Positions 13,535 to 50,555 of a DNA stretch of 64,000 bases are shown piece by piece (within the stretch, counting starts at the first letter, position 1; each line of letters opens with the position of its first letter). Origin of the DNA: Struthio camelus (lineage: Eukaryota; Chordata; Aves; Struthioniformes; Struthionidae); NCBI RefSeq assembly GCF_040807025.1, contig NC_090968.1:7801906-7865905 (forward strand), given 5' to 3'. The translations under genes were made by a program, and so were the position numbers. The notes beneath the pieces are model-generated. The model saw only the letters and a program-made list of their open reading frames with translations. It ran no database searches and was not told the DNA's origin.

Positions 13535-13862
13535 ATATCTTTCCCAAGCCTGGGCTAGAGATCTGTTGCCTTCACAACTCTGACCCATTGCAAACAGTAC
13601 TCATGCACAGTTCTGGTATCAGGAGACAGCAGAACAACACTGAGAAAAGTCTGGATATGACAATAACTAGCCATGGCTGCAGGAGGAAGATGCTGCTGTG
13701 ATATCTTTCCCAAGCCTGGGCTAGAGATCTGTTGCCTTCACAACTCTGACCCATTGCAAACAGTACTCATGCACAGTTCTGGTATCAGGAGACAGCAGAA
13801 CAACACTGAGAAAAGTCTGGATATGACAATAACTAGCCATGGCTGCAGGAGGAAGATGCTGC
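13535..13862 (+). repeat. Exact 162-bp tandem duplication (period 166 bp)
   Basis: Bases 13535-13696 and 13701-13862 are identical, from atatctttcccaagcctggg to ggaggaagatgctgc, with 4 different bases at the junction. The lack of any mismatch implies a recent duplication or an assembly artefact. The repeated reading frame has no known motif, and the 166-bp period shifts frame between copies, so coding selection is unlikely. Confidence 0.97.
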
Positions 13863-14394
13863 ATGCAATGATTTAAGAGGCTTCTACAGAAGGAAAAGAG
13901 GAACCAATTAATCCTGTATTGATTCAGCTCCTCAGAGCATTCAGAGATTGGGTTTGGAAACGTCTCTGCAATAGTTGTGCCTGCTTCCTATGAACAGCTT
14001 AAAATAAGAGGGAAAATGAGCATGAAACTGTTGCAACCACTGCTGTCCATGCAGGCCCTGCACCAGCAAAAGGTGCAGGAGCTATAGCAGTTAACTGAAT
14101 CCTCCCTCACCCCAGCCCTGTCTACACAGCAGGCCCTGGCACAGAGCACAGCCCACTCCTGCAGTCACTGAACGGCCAGATGTTAGCAACAAGACCCCGT
14201 GGAGACCTATGGCCCCAGATTGGCATCTGCCTGGTTGAACTACGTCCTCATTTTACATTACTGTCTCTATAAAATCAAAGCAGCAATCTGGAAGCTTACA
14301 TTGACTACAGAGCAGTTCCACAATGCAGTACTGCAGGAGCAGAAAGTCACCTTAGCTCATTTCAGTTGACAGTTGGTTGCAAATATCACTTTGA

Positions 14395-14665
14395 GCCTTG
14401 GCACGAACACTGGGGCAAGAATCACCCATGACTCAATACAGCACAAACCTGTTGTTTGTGCAGCAGTGCAGGCATCATGCTCAGCAGCTGCAGCATGAAT
14501 CCTGGCATTAGCACAAGGATGTGAATCATCCTACAACCTGAGGCTGACAGGAAGCACAGTTATAGCGCACAGTAGCTGCAGCACAAGCCCTGACCCTGGG
14601 GCATAAAAGCAAATGTCCTGGCATGCACTCTGGGTGGCAGTGCAAGTCCTGACGCTAGTGCTCAT
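14395..14665 (+). repeat. Degenerate minisatellite-like patch
   Basis: Related phrases such as gcagcatgaatcctggcatt, gcagcacaagccctgaccct and gcagtgcaagtcctgacgct recur at spacings near 30 bp or multiples of it. Divergence is high, so this is a tentative call. Confidence 0.35.
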
Positions 14666-16883
14666 GAGTGCGCTTCTTAGCCAAGGCAGTACGTTGTTTT
14701 ATCGGGCTGGAAGATGAACTGAGGGCCTCCTGCTTGAGCAAGGAGAAGTGGGCTCTGGAGATTCAGCAGGCGTAACGGCTCAAACGGCTGATGTTGGAAC
14801 GATGAAACTCAAGATTCCTCTCTACAGTGCTTGTCCTAGGTTTTTCCTTAACAGGCAAATAACCAGGGAATGATGACTGACATGGTGAGGCAGTAAGCCT
14901 GTGCACACTCACAGCCTCTCCTGGGGCTGCCTCATTTTGCATACTCATCATACCATTACAGGTGTAGCGCTCACTACCTGGTTCTGGGGAGATGCCTCCC
15001 AGTTGCTAAAAGGGAAAATTCTTAAGTTTCTCCTGGAACGAGGAGAAGAAGGACAGCTACTGCCACCAGTTCTGGAAGACAGTGAGGTAAAGGCCAGCCC
15101 TGCTCCAGTACTTGCTAGCAACACAGGGCAGTGAAGGAGGTGGGATAGAGAAGATGCTGGCTAGGGTATGACTCTTCCGGTGACAAAGGAAGGAATGTGC
15201 AGTAGAAGAGCTAAGAAGCCTTACCTCAACAACTTGTTGAGACCAGGAGTTTCTCAGAAAGCTTTTTATTTTGTCTCTACTAGTTTTAACTTTCTAAGAC
15301 AGCTGCTGGTTTTTGCACCAGGCACTATCTTCTTTCTTTTTCTGCACAATTAGAAGCCTGTGAAGACCTCAGTGGTCTGTTTTTCTTTTCCTCTTCCAGG
15401 CAGCTTTAGGCAGTGTTGCCAGGTGCTCCGAACAAAGGGCTGTTTCGCTCAGAAAATGCAGCATCGTAAAAGAACAAGGGCATTTAATCAACTTGAAGGG
15501 TAGAATTCTAAACACTGTCTAAGAGAGAAATTATTATTAATATGCTTAATAGGGCTCAGGAGAATCCAGATATGTATGTGTGAGCCTAGAGTGACTATAA
15601 AGGAGACATTTTTCAGAGCAAGTGTAAGCCCCATTAACATAGGTAGCTATAGCTGCTAACATAAAGGGGGCCTCAACTTATGTGCAGGCTATTCCACAAA
15701 TGCAGACTCCAGTAACTAGTAGAGTGGCCATGGGACTGGATACGCTTGGACATAGCCTTGGACATACTAATGTCCTCCACCTTTGCCTGCAAGCTTATAC
15801 CTGGTAACACCACCAGACACCTTTCTTCAGATGCTCAGCTGCCATCCTATTTAATACAGAATAAAGCATAGATTCATATAAAAGTCGGTAAAAGATTCTA
15901 ATGATTCTAAAAATATGAGATATGAAATATTTATAGTTAGGCTGGAGACAATCCTTCAAGGACTGGCAGGTAGGTTTAGGAGGCAGCTCTGCCTGTCACC
16001 ACAGAATTGGGGTAGGACTATCTGCACAGAAGGACAGCACCTGCTAAGGAAATCTCCAGATTGGAAAAAAGGTAATAAGGGAGAATATAAAACTGAGTGA
16101 TGCAGATAAAGTGCAAAGAGAATGATTATTCACTATTTCACACAATAGAAGAATCAGAGGCAGTATATTTAAAATAACTAAAAAAATACTTTCTTTCAAC
16201 ATAAAACTGAACTGCCGAATGCCATGGAGGCCAAACCATACATGGATTAGATACATATGGGAAGGATAGATCCATCACAGACCATTGAACATGATGGTGT
16301 GGGCCCAATCTCCTGCTCTGGACTGCCTGCCCACAAAGCAAGACCCTAGACAGTCCCAGGTTCATACTTAATCTAAGTGAGAGGGTGTACTGATCTATTC
16401 CCCTTTAGGCACACTTTATAGGGCACCAAAAGAATCACCCATTCTCCCCAGCAAAGGAGGATGCACTTGAGCAGCTCAGTCACTCTCATTAGTGCAGCTG
16501 AAAGGGAGCCCCATGCTTTCCCAAGGCCAGCAATGTTTCCCTGTTCAAACACCTCCTTATCAACTCATCTAGGGTAATATTGTATTCTTCAGAACCCTGA
16601 CTATAGTGCAGTGGTCCACAGCTGTGTGCATGCGGTGAGAGTCTCCAAACAGGTGTTTCCCATAACATCACAATTTTTTTCCCATTTACCTTGTTGCTGC
16701 TCCAACATGCTGCTTCCCCTCACCAAGTGCTCATGGTATTTGTGCTGAAGGCTCTTGGGACCAGCAGTCACATCACCCAACAGATCAAAGCGCCTTGCTC
16801 ACATCTGGAGGCACAGAGAGGTGATCAAGGGCAACGGTGATGGCCCCTAAATACACTGTTTTTCAGTGATTTTCTTTGTCCTT

Positions 16884-17419
16884 TGTGCAGCTGGTGTGCT
16901 GCACACCCCCTCCCCCCCCCCCCCAGGGTATTGCACAAGATGCTTCATCCACCCAGCAACAGGTAACTGCCTGGCCACAAGGTGCAGTCAAGTGGCTCTG
17001 CTTGACCCTACATGGAAATCAAGGGTACATCTCCATTTTGATTTGACTACAGATCAGTCCTCCAAAGCACAAACAGGAGCAGCCTGGTGGGGCCCTTTGA
17101 GCTCTCCTGCGTAGCAGCTGGCTGCTCGGCAGAATCTTCCCTTGAGTGGGGATGCCTCTTGAGGTTACTCCTGCGGGTTGAGAGATTCCTTACCTAAAAC
17201 TGCATAAGGTCTAGACACTTGTTTTAATAAATGTGTTCTCCTGACCTGATCAGCCACCTGGTGAGTAGCCTGAATTGTAACGCGCAACCCACTGTACCCA
17301 AACCCTCCATGTAGTAAATAGCCTGATAACTGCGCTATCACGTTATCTGTTATTAGCTTCCCAAATAAACGTCATCTTTTAAATCAATCGGCGTGTGCTG
17401 ACCTTTTCCACCTGCGACA
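16884..17419 (+). mobile_element. Solo LTR of an endogenous retrovirus
   Basis: The 536-bp segment starts TGTGCAGCTGG and ends CCACCTGCGACA, which form imperfect inverted ends (TGT-GCAG against TGTCGCAG). It is flanked by GTCCTT on the left (16878-16883) and GTCCTC on the right (17420-17425), a near-perfect 6-bp target duplication. AATAAA lies at 17364-17369 near the 3' end, as in a plus-strand LTR. It carries a C-rich run at 16906-16924. No gag, pol or env sequence lies next to it, so it is a solo LTR. Confidence 0.65.
17364..17369 (+). terminator. LTR poly(A) signal
   Basis: AATAAA about 50 bp before the right end of the LTR, followed by a GTGTGCTG stretch that can act as a GU-rich downstream element. 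It points to plus-strand orientation of the LTR. Confidence 0.5.
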
Positions 17420-18629
17420 GTCCTCAGATATTTTCTACCATCACCTACTGACCTCTTGCTCTATGACCAGGCAGTTCTAATCACTTGCTGAGGACCAAAT
17501 TCTGCAGTTTGCTTTAGTCTCAACTGTATGCCAACTAATACAAACCAAAGGAGGACAAGGGAACTCCTAAAGGAACTGTAATCTTGCCTGCATCAGGCTG
17601 CGGAAGAAGACTTACCAGAGGGCAACACCAATGCAATTTAAGCCAGCTGCTCCGTAGAATAGCTCCTCCTGGCAGAGCTAACTGAAGCTCTGGTTCAGAA
17701 AATCTGCTGTCTAGTTACAATTTAATTCTTCTTATGTGACACCCTTTTCTCTTTCCCCTCAAGATAGCAGGAAGGATTTCATCCCTGTGAAACTCTGGGC
17801 CCAGCATCCTTGTCCTAGTAAAACCCCTGCTGCTAGTGTTTGAAGTTATGTTTAGCTCTCTAACTCAAGGCAGAGTGGCATGCCTGTTAACGGATCTTCT
17901 GAGTCACTGACAGTTCTTGAAACATCTGTCTTGAATTTTGATAGCATGGTTTAAGAGACTGGGTTAACTAGAATTAGATATTTCTGCCATACACATAGGG
18001 AAAGCTATATCTGGATTGTCCTCTGCAGGGGCTTACAAACATGATGTTTTAAGTTATGAAGTGTTTGACCTGCAATTGATAACTTAAGCTTCTGTGTGCT
18101 GTGGGTGTATGGTTGGTATAAAGGGACCATAGCAATCTGCTGTACGTGAAGAGAAGCCCACCTCCTTTGTTATCCTTGCTATTTCAGAATGGAGCAAGGA
18201 CTCAGGACAGGACAGGTGGGAAAGTGGGAAATGGGCTTGCTAGTAATTTCACTTAACTTGCCGTTTCCTTGTTCTGCAACAATGGTTTTTCTCTTGTTCG
18301 AGGAATTTGCTCAGGAAATATTTAGAACTGTAAAAAACACTTTCTGCATCATATCTTGTTGCTGCTTGTTCCTGATGGACAAACATAAAAGCTATATAAA
18401 ATGGGGAAAGAAAGGATGATAGAATTTCAGTAAGCAAACTTCCTCTTTTAGCTGAAAGGTACCATGCACACACAGTAACCAACACGTTAAACTTTTCAAG
18501 AATCTTATTTAATTATTTTGGTTCAGAACACCATATTTACCACTTTTTCCTTCAAAACAAATTAATTGTATTATGATAACCCTCTGAGACCTAAATCACA
18601 GATTGAGACTCTACCATGTCAGACAAAAA

Positions 18630-18720
18630 ATTGATAACAGAGTCCCTGTCCCAAAGAATTTACAATGTAAACTAATTGGCAAGGGAGAACAAATGGATAC
18701 TGAGAGGGGAACCATTAGGA
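18630..18720. repeat. Possible ancient interspersed repeat fragment
   Basis: Contains acagagtccctgtcccaaag followed by aatttacaatgtaaact, which resembles the old amniote repeat motif seen more weakly at 7705-7790. Family not identified. Confidence 0.35.
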
Positions 18721-21700
18721 AGATAATCACATGAATGAACATTACGTGCCATTCCACATGCACAACTTTCCTCCAGAACAAACCTTCTCTGAGGAAGGAA
18801 GCACAGAAAGAAAGGAATTCCTGTCCTTGTCTGCTGTTTCAAGAGATGAAGCAGGTAGCTGCAGCCCTGCCCTGCCCTAGGTAAAAATCAATGTTTGATG
18901 AAATTGCTGAGACTCCCTGTGTTAGGGGCAAAAGGATTTTACATTCTAGGCTCGATTTCAGGCAGTTATTTTTAGCCTAAATTATTCTGGCTGACATGCT
19001 GCAAAGATAAAAGATGCTGCAGGCCACACCTTAGCTGCTGTAAGTTGAACCTGCTTCAGTCTGTCTACATTTCCCAATTACTGCAGAGAGAGGATGGATC
19101 TTAGGGAGAAGCTCTCTTCCCAGGTTGGGAACCTAATTAAGATGGTTCCATTCTTTTTAGTATTTCCTTAACTATCTCACCGATGAGCTTTTAGAGCTGT
19201 CAGCCCCCTATTCTCCTTTCAATTAGGATCTTTCAAAGCCACAACACTCATCTAGAAGAAGGTTGTACCTTCTGTGGGTTGCATTCATACTCTCTCCTGC
19301 ATATCGATAGCTTGTAATACAGGTTTTGGTCCACATGTAAATAAATTTAGAGCAAACCTGCCAGGGCTGAATGGAACAACTCTCACTACATCCACAGTGT
19401 GAGATCCGACTGTGTGGCAATGCACAGCCGGCAGCAGCAGCTGTTCACACCCATGCTACAAGGTACTAACAGTTCTTGCACTTCAGTACAGTCTGATTTC
19501 AACCCTATTCTAGCTTGGCAACTCTCAAAAAAACTCTTTAGTCTTCCTCTAACAGTAAGATTTGATAGTTTGTATGACAAGATACCAAAAAAGAGGTCAC
19601 CCTGTTCAAGGCTCCCAAATGTGGTTATCATCAAGTTAGCCCACTCACGACTTTTTTTTTTTTTTAATACAACAAATAAAATAACAGAGGCTGTTTACAG
19701 TGCAGTCTATCTGAACAAATAATGCTCTTTATAAACATTTCCTAAGTAGCAGTTGCTGTTTATCAGCTCATTAACTCTGGAATCACATTTCCATAATCTT
19801 GTTTATAGATATCCATAAACACTTATTTTTGTACTCTGGCCCACAGAGGGAGAGATAAAGTTGTTATAAACCATTATGTTCATATCTAGACACTTGCTTT
19901 TTCTTCTTAAAACTGTTTCAACAACCTTAAGAACTGAGAAATGCACAAGAAGCTTAATTTAAATATATTATTGGCACTAGCGCTGTTCACCCCAAGCTTG
20001 GCGGCTTCTGATTTAAGCATTGCAAAGGCCTCAAAACAATTGAGAAGCATTTCATATCAGCATGTGTGACCATAATTTGGTACCAGGACAGTAGATAAAG
20101 ATGCTGAATTGCCTTACTTATCAGTTTACAGTACAAACATTTTAACAGAACAGAACTGCATGCTGTCATTTCACAGAAGTGATGTTCCATGACCGTTTTG
20201 AATTTGAGTTATCTAAACCAACAGAATTATCAGAATTATGTTCTAGTCTAATCATTCAGCACATTAAGTTTTGAAATCAAAGCCATTTCCAATTGCTGGA
20301 AGAAATATAACTGCTTTCAATTGATATTTCATTTTTAAATCCCATATCGTACCCTAAAAAAGAGAGATGTTTCTGAAAATTGGTTCTTTGTAGATAGCTA
20401 TCAACCCAAGCACATTTTAGTGGTCAAATCAAACCCCATAAATTCAATGTATACAAAAAATAACAAGCAAAAAACCAAAAGACCCTAAACCTTAGTAGTT
20501 TGACTATGGAAAAACTAGAGCACATTTGAGGGGAGAGTGGGGGACCCCACCACCTCACAACTTTGCAACTCAGTAATAACAAAGTTTCCTTTAAAAAGCA
20601 TCTTAAAAAAAAAAAAAAGTTATGAGTGACTGAACACAGCTCTCTGGCACAGAATGGCTAACCCAGTCTTAACTCCAGCATTGACTATGAGAAAGTAACA
20701 TAAGTAACATGCGTTTCCTGAGCTCCTGACAACTTACCTGTAACACTGTTGGTGTATCTTACTGTAATTCACAAGCAATTAAAGTTGCAGTGAAAACCTT
20801 ATCTCAGATCACCCTGTCTCCCTCTCCTCCATGTTTGAGTACCCTAAAACTGTTGGGGGAAAAAATGAACAAGTCACCCAGGAGAGTCCTGTATAATTAG
20901 CTTCTATCTGCATTTTTATAGGCTTATATGTTTGCATCTGAAAATTCAGCTCTCAATAAAGCAACTAATAATGAGTTCAAGGAAAAATACATCAGGGTAA
21001 AGGAAGATTCGGCATCATACTCACCTTATATAAATTTAGTATCTCCAGCCCAAACTGGAATGAAAACAATGTTACCAGATCTCAAGGCCTTTTTCATTTG
21101 TTTACCATGATACACAATCACAGTTTGCTTACTTCAAGAAATACTTGCGAAAACACCCTCTGTGGAAAAGCCTTTGGTAGAGACTCTTGTCCCTGCTTGG
21201 CTCCCTCACAGTTCCCCACCCCCTGCTCCCCAGAGCTTCTGCTGGGCTGCAGGAAGGGCTGCAGCAGGCCAGACATCCCATAAAACCCCTGCCAGCCAGC
21301 AGAAACAGTGGGCAAAATTCTGCTCTTGAATTGCTCAAGGGAGCTGAGCTAATGATTATTATTGGTGACAGAATTTCCCAAGATGAAATTTTGGTGATAA
21401 TCATATAGCAACTGAAACTTTGCTTCCATCTAGTGTTTTGAAAGTTGCAAGTTTGCAGAGGAAAAACTCTGCAAGCATACCCTAAGAGGTTCCAGAACAA
21501 GTGGCATAACAGGACAGCACTATTTATTTAAAGCTCATGACTGATCCAGTTCTACCTTAAAGCTGCAGGGTAACTTCCCTGTGTAAAAATTCTAGTTCTC
21601 CTATCCAAACAGCTAATTGTTAAGATCAAAAAGCAATTTGAAACTAAAAGGGAGGGGGGGAAGCTTAAAACACACTTTGAGATTTTTTTAGTGCACAACT

Positions 21701-22041
21701 CAAAACTCTCTAGATGATTTTACAAACAAATGGTGACAAAAAATAGCTAACACATTTAGCTTAAGCTTTTAGCTGACCCTGCAGAGAAGAATTTAAAATT
21801 AAAGATTTCTAGAGAAGCCTTCCAAGTTTGCCTTTTTTTTTTTTTTTTTAAATCTTTCTCTGAGTAGAAACTATAAATCAAAAATTAACATCGTCAGAGA
21901 CTGCGCACCTAAATTCCAGGTACCACCTCTCTTCACACAGGGGATCATATTGCCAGGCCCAAATAGCAGTGGAAGTGTTCAGTGCTCAAATGAAAGAAAA
22001 AATCCTCATGCACAACAGACATCCAAAATGGCTCAACATAA

Positions 22042-22047
22042 TTTATT
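22042..22047 (-). terminator. KAT6A distal poly(A) signal
   Basis: AATAAA on the minus strand (tttatt on the plus strand). The expected cleavage point is around 22020-22030. The minus-strand sequence just beyond, around 22005-22018, reads TGTCTGTTGTGC, a GU-rich downstream element. Hexamer and GU element together make this the best 3' end for the gene. Confidence 0.7.
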
Positions 22048-23107
22048 TTTTATGTTAAAATGTACAGAGTCTTTTGAAAGTACTTGCTAGAAAGGGAAAA
22101 AAAAGTGATATTACATACAAGGAGAGGAAGGGAGACCATCCGGCCAGGAGCGCATGACATGGAGAATTACAAAGGCATCTAGGCACCCCTTCCCCTTAGC
22201 TTACAAGTCACCATGAACAAAGTACAAAGAGGTTACAAAACAGGAAAAGCAAATATAAACAGACAGGAATAGACTCAGCTTCATTTGTACATGCGGCTTT
22301 TAGAGGCATCTGGAGCTCCTATTCACACACTCTAGAGATCTCTTTAAAGAGAATTTTTATCTTTCTTAAAATAGTTTTTAATATTCTACAACAAAGATAA
22401 AAAATTTTAAAGATGGAATGAAATGAAAAAGCTCTTATTTTAAAAGGCATCAAAGTCACTAACAGTGAGATTTTTTTTTAATTTCTTTTAGAAGATTACC
22501 CAAGTTATCTTGCTAAAAATACATTTTTTTTTTTTAAACAGAAGTGAAAAAATGGTAGGTACCAATATTACTGCGTTGGATAATTTCTTTTTATATATAG
22601 AAAAGAACATTTTTTCTACAATAGTTCTACAGTCACAAAGGCTTGTGGAAAAGGGAGCTGCCCAATTGATTAAAAAAAAAAAAAATACAAAACCAAACCA
22701 AACCAAACAGCAAACAAACTAAATTCTCGGCCCTCATTTCAACAGCTTCTCCTCCCATCTCAGACCCCTACCCCTAACCCACACACCCCCCTCCAGCGAC
22801 CAGGAAGCAGTGACACAGCTGAAGATCTAGAAAGGAGAGGGCAGCACAGTGCGCTTTCTACATGGGTGATTTGGAACTGGAATCATATATACAGAGCAAT
22901 GGGGTCCTACACAGCCTTGTACATGCTCAAAACCAAAGAGAAATAAAAAGTGGAAGTCCTTTGTATTCTGCTTTTTATGGTTAGCAGTTATTGGAGGAAA
23001 GTCCATTTTAGTGCATCTGAAGAAACCCCAACTTTCATTTGGATTCTTTTGGTTTAAAAACAAAAGAAATTAGTCTTATTAACGTGTCTGTATTTCTACT
23101 TCATATA

Positions 23108-23128
23108 CAACAACAACAACAACAACAA
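23108..23128 (+). repeat. (CAA)n microsatellite in KAT6A 3' UTR
   Basis: About seven CAA units, read as TTG repeats in the KAT6A transcript. Confidence 0.9.
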
Positions 23129-23821
23129 AAATGACTTTACATTTAAGGGTGAATAATGCTGTCCCTTTTTGTATTGGGTGACATGCCAGCAGGTACTGTC
23201 TCTATCACAGAGCAGTGTAGCCAAAAAAGAATGAATTGAATTATGCAGTAATAAATGGCAAAATCCTGCTGCCTACATCCTACTGTGGTGTTTGAACCGG
23301 TTCACTCCTGTAAAACAGGCTGATTCCCTTCATTTCCCACGCTAGCTCAAAAGCGTGGCTATCCCTGTAGAATGGTGTCAAACACAGCTGAAGAATCAGG
23401 GAAGTATCTGTTTAACATCACTGACTCCCCCAGAAAGCAGCACATTCAGCAATTTCCTACCACATACCAGGAATGGAAGAGTGACAAGGACACCACAGGT
23501 TTCCTCTCAAGTCACTTAAAACATATAGTTCATCTTCCAAGAATACACAAGTAAAGATGTTAAGAGGCAGACCACTGGAAACAGCTGCTCTTGAGCTCAG
23601 CCTGACTCCAAGGCTCAGAACCAAGACCCTTAGCTTTTCAAAGTACATACTAAAGCAGAGTTTGGGGTTTCAGAGTTATGGCTGACTTGCAGTTCACCAA
23701 AATAAGAGCCTGCAGCCATTTTCTTGTCATAATAGACAATAACCACCTTATCCTCCTCATGGCTGCATGAGGAATATAAAACAGCTCTCTCTGGAGATGC
23801 TTCTACTAGTTCAATAACAGA

Positions 23822-23869
23822 ACATGTGTGTGTGTGCATGCGTGTGTGCACGTGTGCACACGTGTGCAT
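23822..23869 (+). repeat. Alternating purine-pyrimidine tract in KAT6A 3' UTR
   Basis: TG/CA/CG dinucleotides alternate over about 48 bp, a sequence type that can adopt Z-DNA. In the transcript it is CA-rich, similar to hnRNP L sites. Confidence 0.85.
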
Positions 23870-23975
23870 TTCTGAATGGTGAATGGGATCATTTAAAAGT
23901 TACATTATATTTTCAGAATGAAACATACAGACTATTTCAATTAATTCATCTACAAAAACACCAGTGTGAATAAAA

Positions 23976-23981
23976 TTTATT
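23976..23981 (-). terminator. Possible proximal KAT6A poly(A) signal
   Basis: AATAAA on the minus strand, about 620 nt after the stop codon. The minus-strand sequence beyond it is AT-rich, with less of a GU-rich element than the distal site, so use is uncertain. Confidence 0.3.
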
Positions 23982-24603
23982 GTTTATATATAACTCCAAA
24001 TTTTACTGAGGGTGAGGGAGTCAGGGAAAGTTAATAATGAAAAAAATTTCCTGACTTGCAGAAATAAAGAGCTTCGTTTATCCTCCGTGTCCCCTTCTGA
24101 GTCTCCCAATAAGTGCCTCCTGCTAGAAGTAGAAAATGCTAGGTGGGGTTTAAAGGGAAGGGTTGTTACCCTTTGAGATTTCAGACATTTTACATGACTG
24201 CAGCACTAGGAACTGCTTACAGAGGGGCACAGGAGAGGGAGAAGAACATACATTTGAAAACAAAATTTAGAAAGATGATTTCACTGTTGCACATATTATG
24301 TCCAAGTGGTCAAAGTAAGGCTCTTTTAAATTATGCAAAGATTTTGTGCATGTTTTCCCCTAAAAAACATTTGTAAATGATTTTAGCTGTAAAATGTTTC
24401 AGGATTGTGAAGAAAACAAAAACCCAAAACAAAAAACAAAAACAAAGACCAGGCTTCCTAAAAAATAAAATAAACCAAAGAAAATCCCTCTAAATCTACA
24501 GCAATATTTTAACTGGAAAAAGGTCCATTTTCTCTGGTTCGTCAGTATAAAAGGTTCCTTTATTTATATATATTTAAGTTTTTAGGTTGCAAGTTCATCT
24601 TGC

Positions 24604-48936
<24,333 letters not shown>

Positions 48937-50555
48937 CTATTCTACTGTCCAATTGCACAAGTGAGGGAGCAAATTATAAAATACACAAAATCATAAAAAA
49001 AACATAAGGAATATGCTGTTTAGCACTCAACATCCAAGCAGGAGAAGAAAAGGCTTGATCTCTGTAAAAAAAAGTCCAGGAGTCCTAAACGTTAGGTAGG
49101 TGAAAAGAAGTATTTCAGACGAGGCACAATATTAGCAAAATAACAAAATAGATATTAACTAGCCAAGAGTACTTTCAGCCTGAAATAAGTAGGAGGTTTA
49201 TAAATCAAAGGACTGACATTCTACAACAGCCTCCCCAAAGAAGTAACGAATGCAACAAACTGATTGGTTTTAAAATGGTTATTGATCAACTAACGAGAGA
49301 GAAAGAATAACCTGATTGCATGTAATATTTGGTGTTGGAATTCATAATCTAGCAAGTTCTCTCTAATCCAAGCCTGCATTTTCCTAGGACAAGTCTGTGA
49401 CTTACAGTTTTAATAACAAAGATATAAGGTAAATTTAATTTTAAAAGTTATACTAGAAAAAATATGCTACAATTGTGTTTAAAACACTGGAAATATGAAA
49501 AAAATCACATTATGGTACCTTCTAGACACATTATTTGTATAGCTGTATTATGTTACAATTTATAATTTCACATATACATTTTGCAGAGCATATTATGCAA
49601 TCACATACACATGTATTGTTAATTACTAAACACAAGCATATGCCAGAAGAACATCTAGGAATCTTTACTCCAGTTAAGCCATTGCAACAGCTATATTCAG
49701 AACAGCTTTTTGCAGAAATCAGGTTGTTTCACATTGCAATAATATAGCTTGAAACAGCACACAGATGCAGTATACTTATAGCCTGAGGTGTATTCTTCAA
49801 AACATCCACTAGATGGAAGCAATCAGAACAAACACCTCAGAAGTTTTTTAGAATACTATTTCAGAATTAAGCCACACGACATGGCACGACTACCTGGGAA
49901 TGAAAGCCTGAAATTCCTCAGCCTGAACACATATGTTTATCTCAGCATTTGGGTAAGCCCCAGAAGATGTTTAAGTGTAATCACCTAAAGCCTATCAAAC
50001 TACCTCAGTACCAGTACATTTACAGGTCGAGCTTTGAGGGATTCCACTTTGCTCTTTCTGGGAAAGAGAGGAAACACAACTGTAGATAACAATGCCAAGC
50101 ACACAAACCATTTATCTCCCGGTGAGAGGAGAAAAATAGCATTTTCTTTCTCGTGGAAAGCCAGAAAGGATCTCCCCAGCCACAGTCACCATAGCAACGT
50201 GGGCCAAAATGAGCTATGTAGGGATTCTGCATCCTCTTTTAGCACTAGAGGAGAAGACTGACTGTATACAAAACCTTTTCTTTTTGTCCATGACTGGACT
50301 CCGGATGCCACACAACTCGCTGTTTGCGGTCACTATAAGGAATATCGGGGTAAAATTTGTGTATTGAGGATCTCTCAGTGCTTTAATTTCTTTGAAATCA
50401 AGATTTCAGGAATTACTTTCACTCTCTACATTCTCAGAAGCATTCCTATTCCCTTGTCCCCTTGCCTGCAATCTCTTCCTGAGCAGTACTTACTACGTCT
50501 CAGAAGAAGTTATTATTAATTAACTTTGATCTTTCCCATAAGAACAATATCTAGG

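Larger units (their letters stand above)
11101..22024. other. Intergenic region between ANK1 first exon and KAT6A 3' end
   Basis: No exon of any known family was recognised on either strand. Sequence composition changes from GC-richer on the left to AT-rich on the right. It holds an exact tandem duplication, a degenerate repeat patch, a solo LTR and one old repeat fragment, listed separately. It may contain regulatory DNA for either gene. Confidence 0.7.
22025..24603 (-). other. KAT6A: KAT6A 3' UTR
   Basis: About 2.6 kb between the stop codon and the inferred poly(A) site, close to the size I expect for mammalian KAT6A. It is AT-rich and has no convincing reading frame. It contains a (CAA)n run at 23108-23128 and an alternating TG/CA tract at 23822-23869. 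Two more AATAAA hexamers on the minus strand (24559-24564 and 23976-23981) could allow shorter transcripts. The 3' boundary is inferred. Confidence 0.75.

Noticed and set aside
50020..50060. Possible small exon on the minus strand with acceptor CTTTCCCAG and a later GTAAAT
   Set aside because: The encoded KEQSGIPQSST does not match the expected KAT6A sequence before exon 3, and exon 3 is expected to join exon 2 directly.
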